From contig NZ_CP101620.1 in assembly GCF_024399475.1 (NCBI RefSeq), forward strand, positions 2,585,608 through 2,649,607: a stretch of DNA of 64,000 bases, written 5' to 3'. Made by a program: the position numbers and the translations under genes. Numbering within the stretch: position 1 is the first letter of the stretch; each line of letters starts with the position of its first letter. Positions 35,856 to 45,970 of the stretch are shown here, one piece after another. This stretch comes from Allocoprobacillus halotolerans (lineage in GTDB: Bacteria > Bacillota_I > Bacilli_A > Erysipelotrichales > Coprobacillaceae). A model generated the notes under the pieces. The model made no database searches, was not told where the DNA came from, and saw nothing but the letters and a program-made list of their open reading frames with translations.

Positions 35856-38005
35856 TAAGCCACCTCCAGCAAAGATAAAGCAACTCTTTTTTCTTTAAAT
35901 CAATATCATAAACATAAACATCTAAAATATCTCCAACATTACATACATCCAAAGCGTGTTTAACTTTATGAGTAGACATTTTAGAAATATGCACAAGCCC
36001 ATCATTTTTTAATCCAATGTCAACAAATGCACCAAAGTCAACAACATTTCTAACAACACCTTGTAATTTCATTCCCTTTTTCAAATCTTCAATTTTTAAG
36101 ACATCTTTTCTTAAAACAGGAACGTTATATTCATCACGTGGTGAACGATGCGGAGAAACAAAAGCTTGTATTAAATCATCAACAAGATATGAATCTAAAT
36201 GTAAATCATCTTGAATCTGGCTTGATGGTGTTTCTTCAATGACATCTCGAGCCTGTTTTGAACCTATATCTTCTTTATGTAAATGTAAATATTCTAAAAG
36301 ATTCATAGCATCCTGATAATTATCAGGGTGAATACTTGTTTCATCTAATTTTTCATTTCCTGATAAGATTCTTAAGAATCCTACTGCCAATTCATAAGTC
36401 TTATCACCTAATTTTTTGACATTTTTAATTTGTTCACGAGAAGTGAATTTTCCATGTTCCTCACGATATTGTACAATGTTTTTGGCTGTCGCCATAGAAA
36501 GACCTGAAACATATTGTAATAAGGATGGTGAAGCCGTATTGATATTCACCCCTACTTGATTGACAACTTTTTCTACAACAAAGTCTAATTGTTCAGTGAG
36601 TTTCTTTTGATTCATATCATGTTGATATTGTCCTACAGATATCGCCTTTGGTTCAATTTTAACAAGTTCAGCTAATGGATCTTGTAAACGTCTGGCAATA
36701 GATACAGCAGATCTTTCTTCTACCTGATAATCAGGAAATTCTTCTTTAGCAATTGAACTTGCTGAATAAACACTAGCACCAGCTTCAGATACAATAACAT
36801 ATTGTACATCTAATTGATATTTCTTAATCATTTCAGCAATAAAGTTTTCGGTTTCACGACTAGCTGTTCCATTGCCAATCGCAATAATTTCAATTTGATA
36901 TTTTTGAATCATTGATAATAAGACTTTTTCATCTTTTGTATAATCTTTTTTAGGAATTGTGATAAAGACTTTATCAATATCTAATACCTTTCCTGTTGGA
37001 TCAATAGCGGCTAATTTACATCCTGTTCTAAAAGCGGATCAACACCTAAGACAAATTTATCTTTCATAGGTGCTTGTAATAAAAGACTTTCTAAATTGAT
37101 AGAAAAGACTTTTAATGCCTGTTCTTGCGCTTTTTCAGTTAATTCATGACGGACTTCTCTTTCTACTGAAGGGAAAATCAAACGTTTAAATGCATCTTTA
37201 ACTGTTTCTTCAATAAAAGGTCCTAATGATGATTCACGTCTATGCATCACACCATTATAGATATATTGAATAAAACGATCTGTATCAATGTCAATGGAAA
37301 CAGTTAAAACTTTTTCTTTTTCAGCACGATTGATTGCTAAAATACGATGTGAAGCAATATACTGTACTTTTTCTTGATAATCATAATACATTTCGTAAAT
37401 ACCATCTTCTTCATCTGGATTATTTTTCTTGACATGTGATGATACCATTCCTGTTTTATAAATCATATCTTTTGTATATTTACGATAACGTGGTTCATCA
37501 CTGACTTGTTCAGCAATAATATCTCTTGCACCACTGATAGCTTCTTCAATGGTTAAAACTTGCTCATTTAAATATTTTTGAGCCTCTTTTTTAAATCAAA
37601 AGTTTTAGGTAATTTTAAAATAGCTTGTGCCAAAGGTTCTAATCCTTTTGCCTTTGCCATTGAAGCTTTGGTTTTCTTCTTCTCTTTAAATGGTCTATAA
37701 TAATCTTCTACTTCACTTAATTGAGAAGCTTTTAAAATGTTTTGTTTTAATTCTTCTGTTAATAATCCCTTTTCATCAATTAAACGAATAACATCTTCTT
37801 TACGTTGTTGAAGATTTAATTGATATTCATAAACTTTTGAAATTTCTCTAATCTGATCTTCATTTAATCCACTTGTTTTTTCTTTACGATAACGAGCAAT
37901 AAAAGGAACTGTTGCCCCTTCTTCTAATAAAGTTAATACATTTTGAATTTGTTGATTTGAAATAGACAATTCTTCTGTCATTTTTTGTATAATTTCCTGA
38001 TTCAT
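35855..38005 (-). CDS. tex: RNA-binding transcriptional accessory protein Tex, three one-base deletions
   Basis: Reading across frames gives 717 residues, the normal Tex length. The parts in order are: N-terminal MNQEIIQKMTEELSISNQQIQNVLTLLEEGATVPFIARYRKE; VEDYYRPFKEKKKTKASMAKAKGLEPLA; the YqgF-like core with VLGVDP; helix-hairpin-helix INTASPSLLQYVSGLSMATAK; and the S1 domain MKLQGVVRNVVDFGAFVDIGL ending in LSLLEVA. Frames are lost at six T (37587-37592), four A (37030-37033) and six T (35887-35892). Tex binds nucleic acid and RNA polymerase. Three collapses in one gene could mean true decay, but each is in a homopolymer like the rest. Confidence 0.87.
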
Positions 38006-38052
38006 AAAATCCTCCAATAATAAAAAACACATTGATAAACAATGCATAAAAT

Positions 38053-38139
38053 TGGTGCATCTGATGAGACTCGAACTCACACGGAAATACTTCCACTACC
38101 GCCTGAAGATAGCGTGTCTACCAATTCCACCACAGATGC
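38053..38139 (-). tRNA. tRNA-Leu (anticodon CAG)
   Basis: A class II tRNA with encoded CCA. The acceptor arm is GCATCTG/CAGATGC. The anticodon arm CTATC-TTCAGGC-GGTAG gives CAG, and a long variable arm (TGGAAGTATTTCC) and T arm GTGAG-TTCGAGT-CTCAT follow. Confidence 0.93.
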
Positions 38140-38225
38140 ATCAAAATAAAAATAGTGTTGGTAATAAAATGTAAACCAAACACTTCGTTTTTTCAAATAA
38201 CCATGCATAAATCTTTGCACAAAAT

Positions 38226-38254
38226 ATTCTAGCATAATTCTTATCAAATAGCAA
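38226..38254 (-). promoter_or_regulatory. Putative promoter of tRNA-Leu(CAG)
   Basis: On the minus strand TTGCTA (38254-38249) and TAGAAT (38231-38226) are 17 bases apart, about 87 bases before the tRNA. Confidence 0.5.
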
Positions 38255-38264
38255 ATCATTTAAA

Positions 38265-38301
38265 ACTAAAGGTCATAAATAGTTATATCATCTATGACCT
38301 A
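38265..38301 (-). terminator. Terminator of the polysaccharide deacetylase gene
   Basis: AGGTCATA and TATGACCT form the stem around a 15-base loop, followed on the minus strand by TTAGTTTT. Confidence 0.65.
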
Positions 38302-38311
38302 TACATCAAAG

Positions 38312-39522
38312 TTATAGTATATTCATGTAGGATTGTAATGAACCATCTCCTAGAACACGTACTCTTTTTAATTTGGTCGGATCATCACCCTTTTTCACTT
38401 TACCATATTGAGTTGTAAAGGCACATAAGATATTAGCTTTTTTGATAGCAACTTGTGCCTGTGATGTGACATCTCCATAAGGATATGCAAAAGCCTCACT
38501 ATTTTGAACAATTTTTTGAGCTTTCAATAAATCCTCTGTAATTTGTTCAGTATTTAATGCACTGATAATACCTCCATGTCCGATTGTTCCACCTCCTTTA
38601 TGCATATCATAGGAATGTGATTGAAAACTAATATATTCACTCGCATATCTTAATATTGTTTTATCTCCATCTTTTGAAGAAATAAGAAAGGATGTTGCTG
38701 GAATTTGATATTTTTCTAATAAAGGAATTCCATACTCTAAGAAACCTTTTTGTCCATCATCAAAAGTCAAGATAACACTTTTTTGAGGAAGATCTATTTT
38801 TCCATGAATATAAGCAGAAAGTTCTTGATAAGATGGGAAGTAATAATTTTCTTGTTTTAAATATTTTAATTGCTCTTCTAATTTGGTATCTTCAATATAA
38901 TTTGTATTTAATTGCTTAGGAAGATCATTTTTTGTATAAACATAATGATACATCAAAACAGGTATTCCTTTTGTATTAGGTATAAAATCCTTCTCACCTA
39001 CAACATGAACTATTCGTTTTTTGGCACATATGATATGATTCTTATTTTCAACAGTATATATAATTTCATAATCACCAATTTTCGATGTGTCTACTTCTCC
39101 TTTTATTTGCACCTCTTTTGTCAAGTCTCCATCATCTTGATCAATGACATGACATCCTGATTCAATATAAGGTTGTCCTTGTTTAACATATGTATTTTGA
39201 TCACCATTTAAATTCATCACTATTTGTTGATTATCCAAAACTTCCACTTCACGTACTACATTTTGATGTTGATATGTATAATGTATTTGATATTGACCAG
39301 CCTTATTTGTATTAACCTCACCTTCTATTTTTACATCTTTGATATTCGTCCCATATTCAATATAAGGCGAATGCAACATGAGGGTCATTTTTTGATCTCC
39401 TAATATTTCTAATTTTTCTTGAAAAATAAAGGATATACCTTTATAAACACAGATGAATAGAGCAATTAATATAGCTAATGTTATAATACAATGTTTCTTA
39501 TTGATTTTTCTTTTTTCTTCAT
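38312..39522 (-). CDS. Membrane-anchored polysaccharide deacetylase with Ig-like DUF5011 domains, one-base deletion
   Basis: The reconstructed protein has 403 residues. ATG 39522 begins MKKKRKINKKHCIITLAILI, a signal-anchor helix, after GGGGAG. The frame breaks at six T (plus 39511-39516). Two bacterial Ig-like repeats follow (each ends with G-Y-I-YTV patterns such as KIGDYEIIYTVENKN). The NodB-type deacetylase has VILTFDDGQKG (two Asp) and SHSYDMH (HxxxH metal site). It would remove acetyl groups from surface glycans outside the membrane. The gene lies alone between two tRNA-Leu genes. Confidence 0.85.
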
Positions 39523-39581
39523 ATGTCTCCCCTTCAAACCCTAATTATTACCATAAAACAAAAATCATTTATATCACTAAT

Positions 39582-39607
39582 AAAAAATGCCCTGTTAAAA
39601 TACAGGG
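39582..39607 (-). terminator. Terminator of tRNA-Leu(GAG)
   Basis: On the minus strand CCCTGT-ATTTTA-ACAGGG followed by CATTTTTT, just after the tRNA. Confidence 0.85.
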
Positions 39608-39618
39608 TTGATTTCATT

Positions 39619-39703
39619 TGGTGCAGGCGATGAGATTTGAACTCACACGGAAACACTTCCACTACCCCTCAAGATAGCGTGTCTACCATTCCACCACGCC
39701 TGC
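39619..39703 (-). tRNA. tRNA-Leu (anticodon GAG), anticodon loop one base short
   Basis: A class II tRNA with encoded CCA and acceptor GCAGGCG/CGCCTGC. The anticodon arm reads CTATC-TTGAGG-GGTAG, a six-base loop. One extra G in the GGGG run (plus 39665-39668) gives a normal TTGAGGG loop and anticodon GAG. The D loop is also one T shorter than in the CAG isoacceptor. It is probably functional with an assembly error. Confidence 0.85.
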
Positions 39704-39765
39704 AACTAGCTAATATATTATAACAAAAATCACATTTGTATGCAATAAGGAATAGAGAATTCACT

Positions 39766-41136
39766 CTATTCCTTAATTAGATCGTAAAGTGCTTTTGCAT
39801 AGATTGCTGTTGCTTTCATTAAATCATCAATAGATATTTCTTCATTGTTTTGATGTATTTTATTATCACCACCAGGAAATTCCACACCAAAGGCAACACA
39901 ATTTGGCATTGTTTTAGCATAAGTTCCTCCCCCAATAGCTTGTGGCTGATGAACATTATCACTAGTAAATTCTACATAGGCATTGTGTAATTTTTGAATT
40001 AATTCACTTTGTGGATCAACGTATAATGCCTTACCTAATTCATGTGTTTCTTTTAATTGATAGAAATCAAGGCTTTGATGCATTTTCTTAGTTAATTGCT
40101 CATCAGTCACTTCATGAGGAACACGCATATCAACAATCATACTGACATTTCCATTTTTATAATTTAAGACACCCAGATTAACAGTGAGTTGACCCATTAA
40201 TCCTGTATAAGCAATCCCAAGTTTTTCTCCATAGCAATCATTATAAAAATACTTATCAATAAATTCAACCAATTGATTTTGGGAAACAGTTCTTAAATAA
40301 TGACACATATAAACTGCACCATTGATACCTAATTCCGGTGTAGATGCATGTGCTGATTTTCCAATTAAAACAAGTTTTGTATGATTGCCTTCTTCTTCCA
40401 CATGTCCTTCTAAATGATGTTTCGATAAATAAGCTAAAAACGATTCTCTATATTGTTTATATGAACCAGTTAAATAAGCTTCACAAACCTCAGGAACAAT
40501 ATTAGCTCTTGTCCCAGAGTATAAACCTATCAAATTATCATTATCTACTGTTCCCGTAATTTTAAAATTCACACCGGCTTTTTCTCCATAAACAACTGGA
40601 AATTCTGCATCAGGAGTAAATCCCATTGCTGGATATGGTTTTTTTGTGAAATAATACTGCATACATTTTGAGCCATTTTCCTCATTGCATCCAAAAATAA
40701 TTCTTGTTTTCATTCGAACTGGTAAATTTAATTCATGAATAATTTTAGCAGCATAATATCCAGCAATCAAAGGTCCCTTATCATCAGCTACACCACGCCC
40801 ATATAGTTTTCCGTTTTCTAAAGTTGCTCCATAAGGTTCAGTATTCCATCCACTTGCATTGCAAGGTACAACATCTAAATGTCCCAAGATACCAAAAGTT
40901 TCTTCATGATCACCTATATCAATATGTCCAGCATATCCATCTACATTTTCACAAACAAAACCATCTCTTTTGCCAATCTCTAACATTGCTTCTAGAGCTT
41001 CACGACATTTTATACCAAAAGGTTGTCCTTCATTAGTCGTTGTTTCATCTAAAACTGAAGGTATTTGGCATAATGTTTGAATATCCTCAATCATTTCATT
41101 TTTTCTTTTATAAACCTCTTCTAAAAAATCAATCAT
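39766..41136 (-). CDS. pepV: M20-family dipeptidase PepV-like
   Basis: 456 residues, the PepV length. The first metal motif is FGILGHLDVVP, the second YGRGVADDKGPLIAGYYAA, and the catalytic Glu region IIFGCNEENGSKCMQYYF. A lid domain occupies about residues 180-330, and QAIGGGTYAKTMPNCVAFG near the end supplies the last metal-site residues. It hydrolyses dipeptides with an N-terminal hydrophobic residue in the cytoplasm, using two zinc ions. It is a single gene with a GAGGTGATT ribosome-binding site. Confidence 0.93.
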   Translation of the reverse strand: MIDFLEEVYKRKNEMIEDIQTLCQIPSVLDETTTNEGQPFGIKCREALEAMLEIGKRDGFVCENVDGYAGHIDIGDHEETFGILGHLDVVPCNASGWNTEPYGATLENGKLYGRGVADDKGPLIAGYYAAKIIHELNLPVRMKTRIIFGCNEENGSKCMQYYFTKKPYPAMGFTPDAEFPVVYGEKAGVNFKITGTVDNDNLIGLYSGTRANIVPEVCEAYLTGSYKQYRESFLAYLSKHHLEGHVEEEGNHTKLVLIGKSAHASTPELGINGAVYMCHYLRTVSQNQLVEFIDKYFYNDCYGEKLGIAYTGLMGQLTVNLGVLNYKNGNVSMIVDMRVPHEVTDEQLTKKMHQSLDFYQLKETHELGKALYVDPQSELIQKLHNAYVEFTSDNVHQPQAIGGGTYAKTMPNCVAFGVEFPGGDNKIHQNNEEISIDDLMKATAIYAKALYDLIKE

Positions 41137-41235
41137 AGTTAATCACCTCGTAAAAATATTATAACAAACATTTTCAATATTACGATACTTTTTATAAAAA
41201 AATGATATGATATATAAAATGGAGGAAATAAATAT

Positions 41236-41658
41236 ATGGAAAATATCAGATTTCATATTACTGTTAAAGCAATTGTTATTTATCGTCAAAAAATACTTAT
41301 TCTTAAAAGAGTACGCCCTTCAAGCGATGGTCTAGGTTATTGGGAACTTCCTGGCGGTGGATTGGAATATGGGGAAACACCACATGAAGCGCTTATTAGA
41401 GAACTCAAAGAAGAAACTAATTTAGACATTAAAATTATTAAACCTATCTATACTTTTACGGCTATTCGACCTGACTATCAAACTGTTGGTATTGGATTCT
41501 TAACAATTCCAACAAATGATCATGTGAAATTATCTGAAGAACACACTGATTATCAATTTGTATCAAGCGATAATTTATTGAATTATGTTGATCAAAAAAT
41601 TTATGATGATATTATTACAACTCTTAAAGAATATGAATCAATGAATATTGAGGACTAA
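41236..41658 (+). CDS. NUDIX hydrolase
   Basis: 140 residues. The Nudix box GGGLEYGETPHEALIRELKEETNLDI (Gx5Ex7REUxEEx) lies near residue 40 and matches the family signature with all catalytic Glu residues. The fold is complete with strand VKAIVIYRQKILILKR ahead of it. The substrate (a nucleoside diphosphate linked to another group) cannot be told. GGAGGAAAT precedes the ATG. It is monocistronic and convergent with the surface-protein locus. Confidence 0.9.
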   Translation: MENIRFHITVKAIVIYRQKILILKRVRPSSDGLGYWELPGGGLEYGETPHEALIRELKEETNLDIKIIKPIYTFTAIRPDYQTVGIGFLTIPTNDHVKLSEEHTDYQFVSSDNLLNYVDQKIYDDIITTLKEYESMNIED

Positions 41659-41660
41659 GC

Positions 41661-41689
41661 AAAAAAATCAAGGTTACCCTTGATTTTTT
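41661..41689. terminator. Bidirectional terminator between NUDIX and surface-protein genes
   Basis: AAAAAATCAAGG-TTAC-CCTTGATTTTTT, a 12-base-pair stem with T tails on both strands. The corrected stop codon of the surface-protein gene lies in it. Confidence 0.9.
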
Positions 41690-43043
41690 CTTTCATAATA
41701 ATCTTTAATTGCTGAAATTGACTTTTTCTTAAAACTTAAGTATAAATATCCCATAACTGCTGTTGATACAACAAATACAGCAGTTGTACCTATAAATACA
41801 TAAGTTAATGTATTATCTCTTTTTCTTCAACTGGTGTATATTTTTGTAATGTACCTTCAGTATCTTCATAAGTGTATAAACCTGATTCACCTACATCATT
41901 CATTAAATAAACAAGTGAATAATGAGATAATGCTTCATTTTCAAATTGCCATCCACTTAACTCAATATCGCCAATCTTAATTGTGCTTGATTTTAAATCT
42001 TCAACACCTTTTAATGAATCAGGAGCATTAACAATAACATATGTTTTCCCATTAACAGTCAAAGTTTGATATTTGCTAATAACTTTTTCATCAGATACTA
42101 TATAAAAATCTTCATTTCCTTTATCATCAGTTAAATACACTAATGATAAATTTAAATCTTTATTAATAAAAGCATCCACTTCTTGACCATCTAATTTTGT
42201 TGTTCCTTTTTCAAAATTTTTAGGCGCTTTAACATCATCTAAAATCCTAACAACACCTAAACTCACATCATTATATTCTGTATATATAAGTGGTGTTTCA
42301 TCGACATGAAAAGTTAAAGTATAAGTTTTCGTGCTTCCATTTTCAGCAGTACAAACCACTTTATATGTAGTATCGCCTACTTTTACACTTTTCGTTCCAG
42401 TACCAGACACTTTTGCTTTACTATCATTTGCTTTTGCACTAATCTTTACCTCAGTTACTGTTCCTGATAAATCAATGTCATATTTAGTTTTACTTGAACT
42501 AAATTTTGGAGATAATGTTCCTTCAGAAACTGATAAACTTGATAAAGTATTATCTTTCGATCTTGTATCTTCAGTAGTAGTATTCGTTTGGTTTGAATTA
42601 CTACTAGAATTATTACTTGATGACGAATTACTATTTGAGGAACTGTTATTACTTGATGAAGAATTGCTTGAAGATTTAATAGTTACAGTTTTACTTACAC
42701 TACTTGTAACTAAAGTTCCATCAATTGTTGCTGTATCAGTAGAAGTATCAGGTGAAACCGTTATTTTTACATTACCTGAACTTCCAGCTTTAATTGATAT
42801 TGTTTGACTAGAAGATCCATTAGCAAAGAAACTACTAGGTGAACAACTACCATTTTCTACACTCACATAAAATTTTCCTCTAATATTAGCTAAACCTGTT
42901 ACGGTCACATTAAAACTTGAATTTGGCGAAACTGAACTTGCACCAGAAATTCCTAATGCATCAGCATTTTTTAAATTTATACCAATTAACAAAGTGAATA
43001 TAGTTATAACTAAACTAAATTTATAAATTAATTTTTTTAACAT
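41674..43043 (-). CDS. Membrane-anchored surface protein with cadherin-like beta-sandwich domain, one-base deletion
   Basis: The reconstructed protein has 456 residues. A signal peptide (LIYKFSLVITIFTLLIGINL) leads to an N-terminal Ig-like beta-sandwich (about 30-115). A Ser/Asn-rich low-complexity linker (about 120-160) follows, then a cadherin-like domain (NTLSSLSVSEGTLSPKFSSSKTKYDIDL). Next is a beta-rich region, and after correction of the five-T run (plus 41820-41824) a C-terminal helix TYVFIGTTAVFVVSTAVMGYLYL with a basic tail. The anchor exists only in the corrected frame. It is 11 bases behind the dockerin-bearing glucosaminidase gene, so the two products probably act together at the surface. 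Confidence 0.8.
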
Positions 43044-43054
43044 CCTATTCTCCT

Positions 43055-44845
43055 TTAAAACAATAATTTTCTTCCCATAATGTGATTTTCAATTGCTATA
43101 TAATCTAATGTAGATACCTTGCCATCTTCATTCACATCTGCTCTTTTTAACTTATCACCTGATAATTTAGAACGTTCCATAATATGATTTTCTATTGCAA
43201 TATAATCTAATGTAGATACCTTACCATCTCCATTCACATCACCTTTTTTATATGTAGGAGTCGTATTATCAGTTGTAACATCAATAGATGAAGAATTACT
43301 TCCCTTAGAAATAATAACAACATTTTTATTACTTATATAAGCATAATTCTTAGAAAATGAATATTCAGATTGTGTTACAATTCCTGTTCTATTAGCATTT
43401 ATAACTGCATCACTTTGAATTTTATAAAAACCATTTGATGAAGAATTGTTTAAATTAATAAACGCATAATTTGATAATACGCCATCTTTCTCAGCTTTGT
43501 ATAAAGTCGTACTACTATTACTAGAACTACTTTTTATATTAGCTTGTGTAAACTGATAATTATAAACATCTTTGATCCCAATTGTATATTTAAAAGAATC
43601 CTTATATCCAAAATATTCATCTAATTTCCATGCATAATGAGCAGCTTTTTCTCCCCAATATGGATCAGAAGCATATTTCAAATTAACACCACTTGCTTTA
43701 TCACCTAAGTAATTTCCATGATATTTCCAATTAGTTGGATTAGAATACTGTTTAGACATAAAAGAACTAGTATGATAATAGATACTAAATGATGGTGTAG
43801 AATATTTGTTAGCACTTCCATTAGGATCACTATCATAAGCCTCATGTCCAAATAAATTATTTTTATTTTGGGCAATACTACTCGTTCCCCATGCACTTTC
43901 ATTAATAGCTATTCCTAAAGTCATCATAGCATTTACACCATATTTATTTTGATTTTCTATTAAACTTTGACCAAGATTACGTAATTTTGAATTAGAACTA
44001 GTATTTTTGTTAATAAATTCATTAAGTTGATTAGCAGTATATACCGATTGACTTCTCTGTGGTAAATATTGATAATAATTATAATATGGATTATTAGGAT
44101 TTACAGAATTTTTTCTTGTATCATTTCTATAATCGTTTAACATAACAATGTATCCATTTGTATTATCATAATCATAAAAATAATGTCCATCATAGCTGTA
44201 ATATTGTTTACCCTCTTTTAAATAAGATGGTTTTGGTCCTACATCTAAATTAGATGAATAATTTTTACTTGACAAATTTGTCACAATACCATGATACAAT
44301 CTTCCATTTTTAACATAGTATTTACTCAATGTTTGAACAGCGGAATCACTGAAATCTAAAACTTGAACTTCACTTGCATTTACCCATCCAATCACTCCTG
44401 CAAGCATAAATTTAACTTTTGTTCTATCACTATTATGTCCTAAATAAGCCGCATCCGCAGCATATGTTCCATTTGTATAACCCTCACGACCTGTACTATC
44501 TTCAACATAAAGTGTATTAGAACCAGAAGATTTTGTTCTAAAATTAACTACTCCTCTTTCTTTTAATATATCATCTCTTGAAACAGCTGATCTAAATTTA
44601 TATTTTAAAGGTTCTTCAACGATAATTCCTGATTCTTCTAATTCTTCATCATCAACGATGACAGTATTTCCATTTTCATCAATTTTTGTAAAAATTGCAT
44701 TCTCAGATAACTGTTCAGTAGCGTATGTATTTTCACCCTCATCCTCAGCCTCTACCTGATTTTGATTAGATATATTTATAAATAACCCCATAACTAATGT
44801 TAAAGAGATAACTAACATGCTTAATTGAAAAAATTTTTTCCTCAT
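43055..44845 (-). CDS. Secreted glucosaminidase (GH73) with C-terminal dockerin
   Basis: 596 residues from ATG 44845 (MRKKFFQLSMLVISLTLVMG, signal peptide), with AAGGGGTG upstream. An SH3-like region lies at about 80-170. The GH73 N-acetylglucosaminidase core has the catalytic Glu in GIAINESAWGTSSIAQNKNNLFG near residue 315. A Ser-rich spacer follows. The last 65 residues are a type I dockerin: two calcium-binding repeats GDVNGDGKVSTLDYIAIENH and ADVNEDGKVSTLDYIAIENH. The enzyme cleaves peptidoglycan glycan strands, and the dockerin should tether it to a cohesin-type partner. First gene of a two-gene operon. Confidence 0.9.
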   Translation of the reverse strand: MRKKFFQLSMLVISLTLVMGLFINISNQNQVEAEDEGENTYATEQLSENAIFTKIDENGNTVIVDDEELEESGIIVEEPLKYKFRSAVSRDDILKERGVVNFRTKSSGSNTLYVEDSTGREGYTNGTYAADAAYLGHNSDRTKVKFMLAGVIGWVNASEVQVLDFSDSAVQTLSKYYVKNGRLYHGIVTNLSSKNYSSNLDVGPKPSYLKEGKQYYSYDGHYFYDYDNTNGYIVMLNDYRNDTRKNSVNPNNPYYNYYQYLPQRSQSVYTANQLNEFINKNTSSNSKLRNLGQSLIENQNKYGVNAMMTLGIAINESAWGTSSIAQNKNNLFGHEAYDSDPNGSANKYSTPSFSIYYHTSSFMSKQYSNPTNWKYHGNYLGDKASGVNLKYASDPYWGEKAAHYAWKLDEYFGYKDSFKYTIGIKDVYNYQFTQANIKSSSSNSSTTLYKAEKDGVLSNYAFINLNNSSSNGFYKIQSDAVINANRTGIVTQSEYSFSKNYAYISNKNVVIISKGSNSSSIDVTTDNTTPTYKKGDVNGDGKVSTLDYIAIENHIMERSKLSGDKLKRADVNEDGKVSTLDYIAIENHIMGRKLLF

Positions 44846-44978
44846 TTCAACACCCCTTCTTTCATTGCATTTCATCAAAATTATATATGAAGTACATCCA
44901 AAATTCAATTCATTTTCTTCTATTTTCATACAAAAAAATGAATTTTATAACAAAATTCCCATAATATGTTATAAAATG

Positions 44979-45911
44979 TCATCTTTCTGTTAAATCATCC
45001 AAATTATATGGTGTTTGTTGATAAACATAGTAATTCAACCAGTTTGCAAAGATTAAATAAGCGTGTGAACGCCACTTCACTTGTATTTCATTATGAATAT
45101 CATCATTTAAATAATAATTCTTAGGCATTTCACTAACAATATCCGGATTAGCTAAATCTCTTTTATATTCTTTATCCAAAGTATCAGGATCATATTCAGG
45201 GTGTCCTGTCACAAAAAATCTTGATCCATCCTTAGATGCAACAATATAAACTCCGGCATCCTGTGACTCAGCTAAAATATCTAAATCATCAATCTTTTCT
45301 ATGTCTTCTCTAGAAACACTTGTATATCGTGAATGAGGAGCATAGAATTGATAGTCAAATCCTCTTAATATTTTTCTTTGCATCTTTTCTACATTGGTAT
45401 GGTGTAAATATACACCCGTTAATTTATGTGGTAATAAATATTTAGAAACCCCATAAAAATAATGTAATGCTGCTTGTGCTGCCCAACATATAAAGAAAGA
45501 ACTAAAGACATGGGTTTTTGACCATTCTAATAAAGTTGTCAATTCATTCCAATAATCAACATCTTGAAAATCCAACTTTTCTACTGGAGCCCCTGTAATA
45601 ATCAATCCATCGTATTTATTGTCTTTAATATCATCAAATGTTTTATAAAAAGCAAGTAAATGTTCTTTTGATACATTTTTTGATTCATGACTCGCCATAT
45701 GTATCCAATCGACTTCGATTTGTAGAGGAGTATTGGATAATAGTCTTAATAATTGTGTTTCAGTAACAATTTTTGTTGGCATAATATTTAAAATCAGAAG
45801 TTTTAACGGACGTATTCTTTGTGTTGTCGCACGTGTTTCATCCATAATAAATATATTTTCATCTTTTAGTATTTTTGCAGCCGGTAAATTATCAGGTATC
45901 TTTATTGGCAT
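44979..45911 (-). CDS. metA: Homoserine O-acetyltransferase MetA
   Basis: 310 residues. The nucleophile is Cys in [18 protein letters not shown], and His/Glu are in VTGHPEYD. The specificity motif reads GAPVEKLDF: Glu at this position is associated with acetyl-CoA, whereas Gly goes with succinyl-CoA, so this is likely an acetyltransferase. It starts methionine synthesis by activating homoserine. The start [15 protein letters not shown] is the conserved family start. No T-box or S-box was seen upstream in the 59 bases to the dGTPase-family gene. Confidence 0.93.
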   Translation of the reverse strand: MPIKIPDNLPAAKILKDENIFIMDETRATTQRIRPLKLLILNIMPTKIVTETQLLRLLSNTPLQIEVDWIHMASHESKNVSKEHLLAFYKTFDDIKDNKYDGLIITGAPVEKLDFQDVDYWNELTTLLEWSKTHVFSSFFICWAAQAALHYFYGVSKYLLPHKLTGVYLHHTNVEKMQRKILRGFDYQFYAPHSRYTSVSREDIEKIDDLDILAESQDAGVYIVASKDGSRFFVTGHPEYDPDTLDKEYKRDLANPDIVSEMPKNYYLNDDIHNEIQVKWRSHAYLIFANWLNYYVYQQTPYNLDDLTER

Positions 45912-45970
45912 AATTATCCCTCATTTCATTGAACATTGTATCATATTTTGTCAAAGACTTGAATATGCTT

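Noticed and set aside
38077-38259. Minus-strand frame of 60 codons
   Set aside because: It overlaps the tRNA-Leu(CAG) gene and its leader.
42590-42670. Repeated Ser/Asn codons as a CRISPR or tandem-repeat array
   Set aside because: Irregular low-complexity coding sequence for a linker; no spaced repeats. No CRISPR array was seen anywhere in the window.
41674-43043. Calling the cadherin-like surface protein a canonical cohesin scaffoldin
   Set aside because: No typical cohesin motif can be seen by eye; kept only as a hypothesis.
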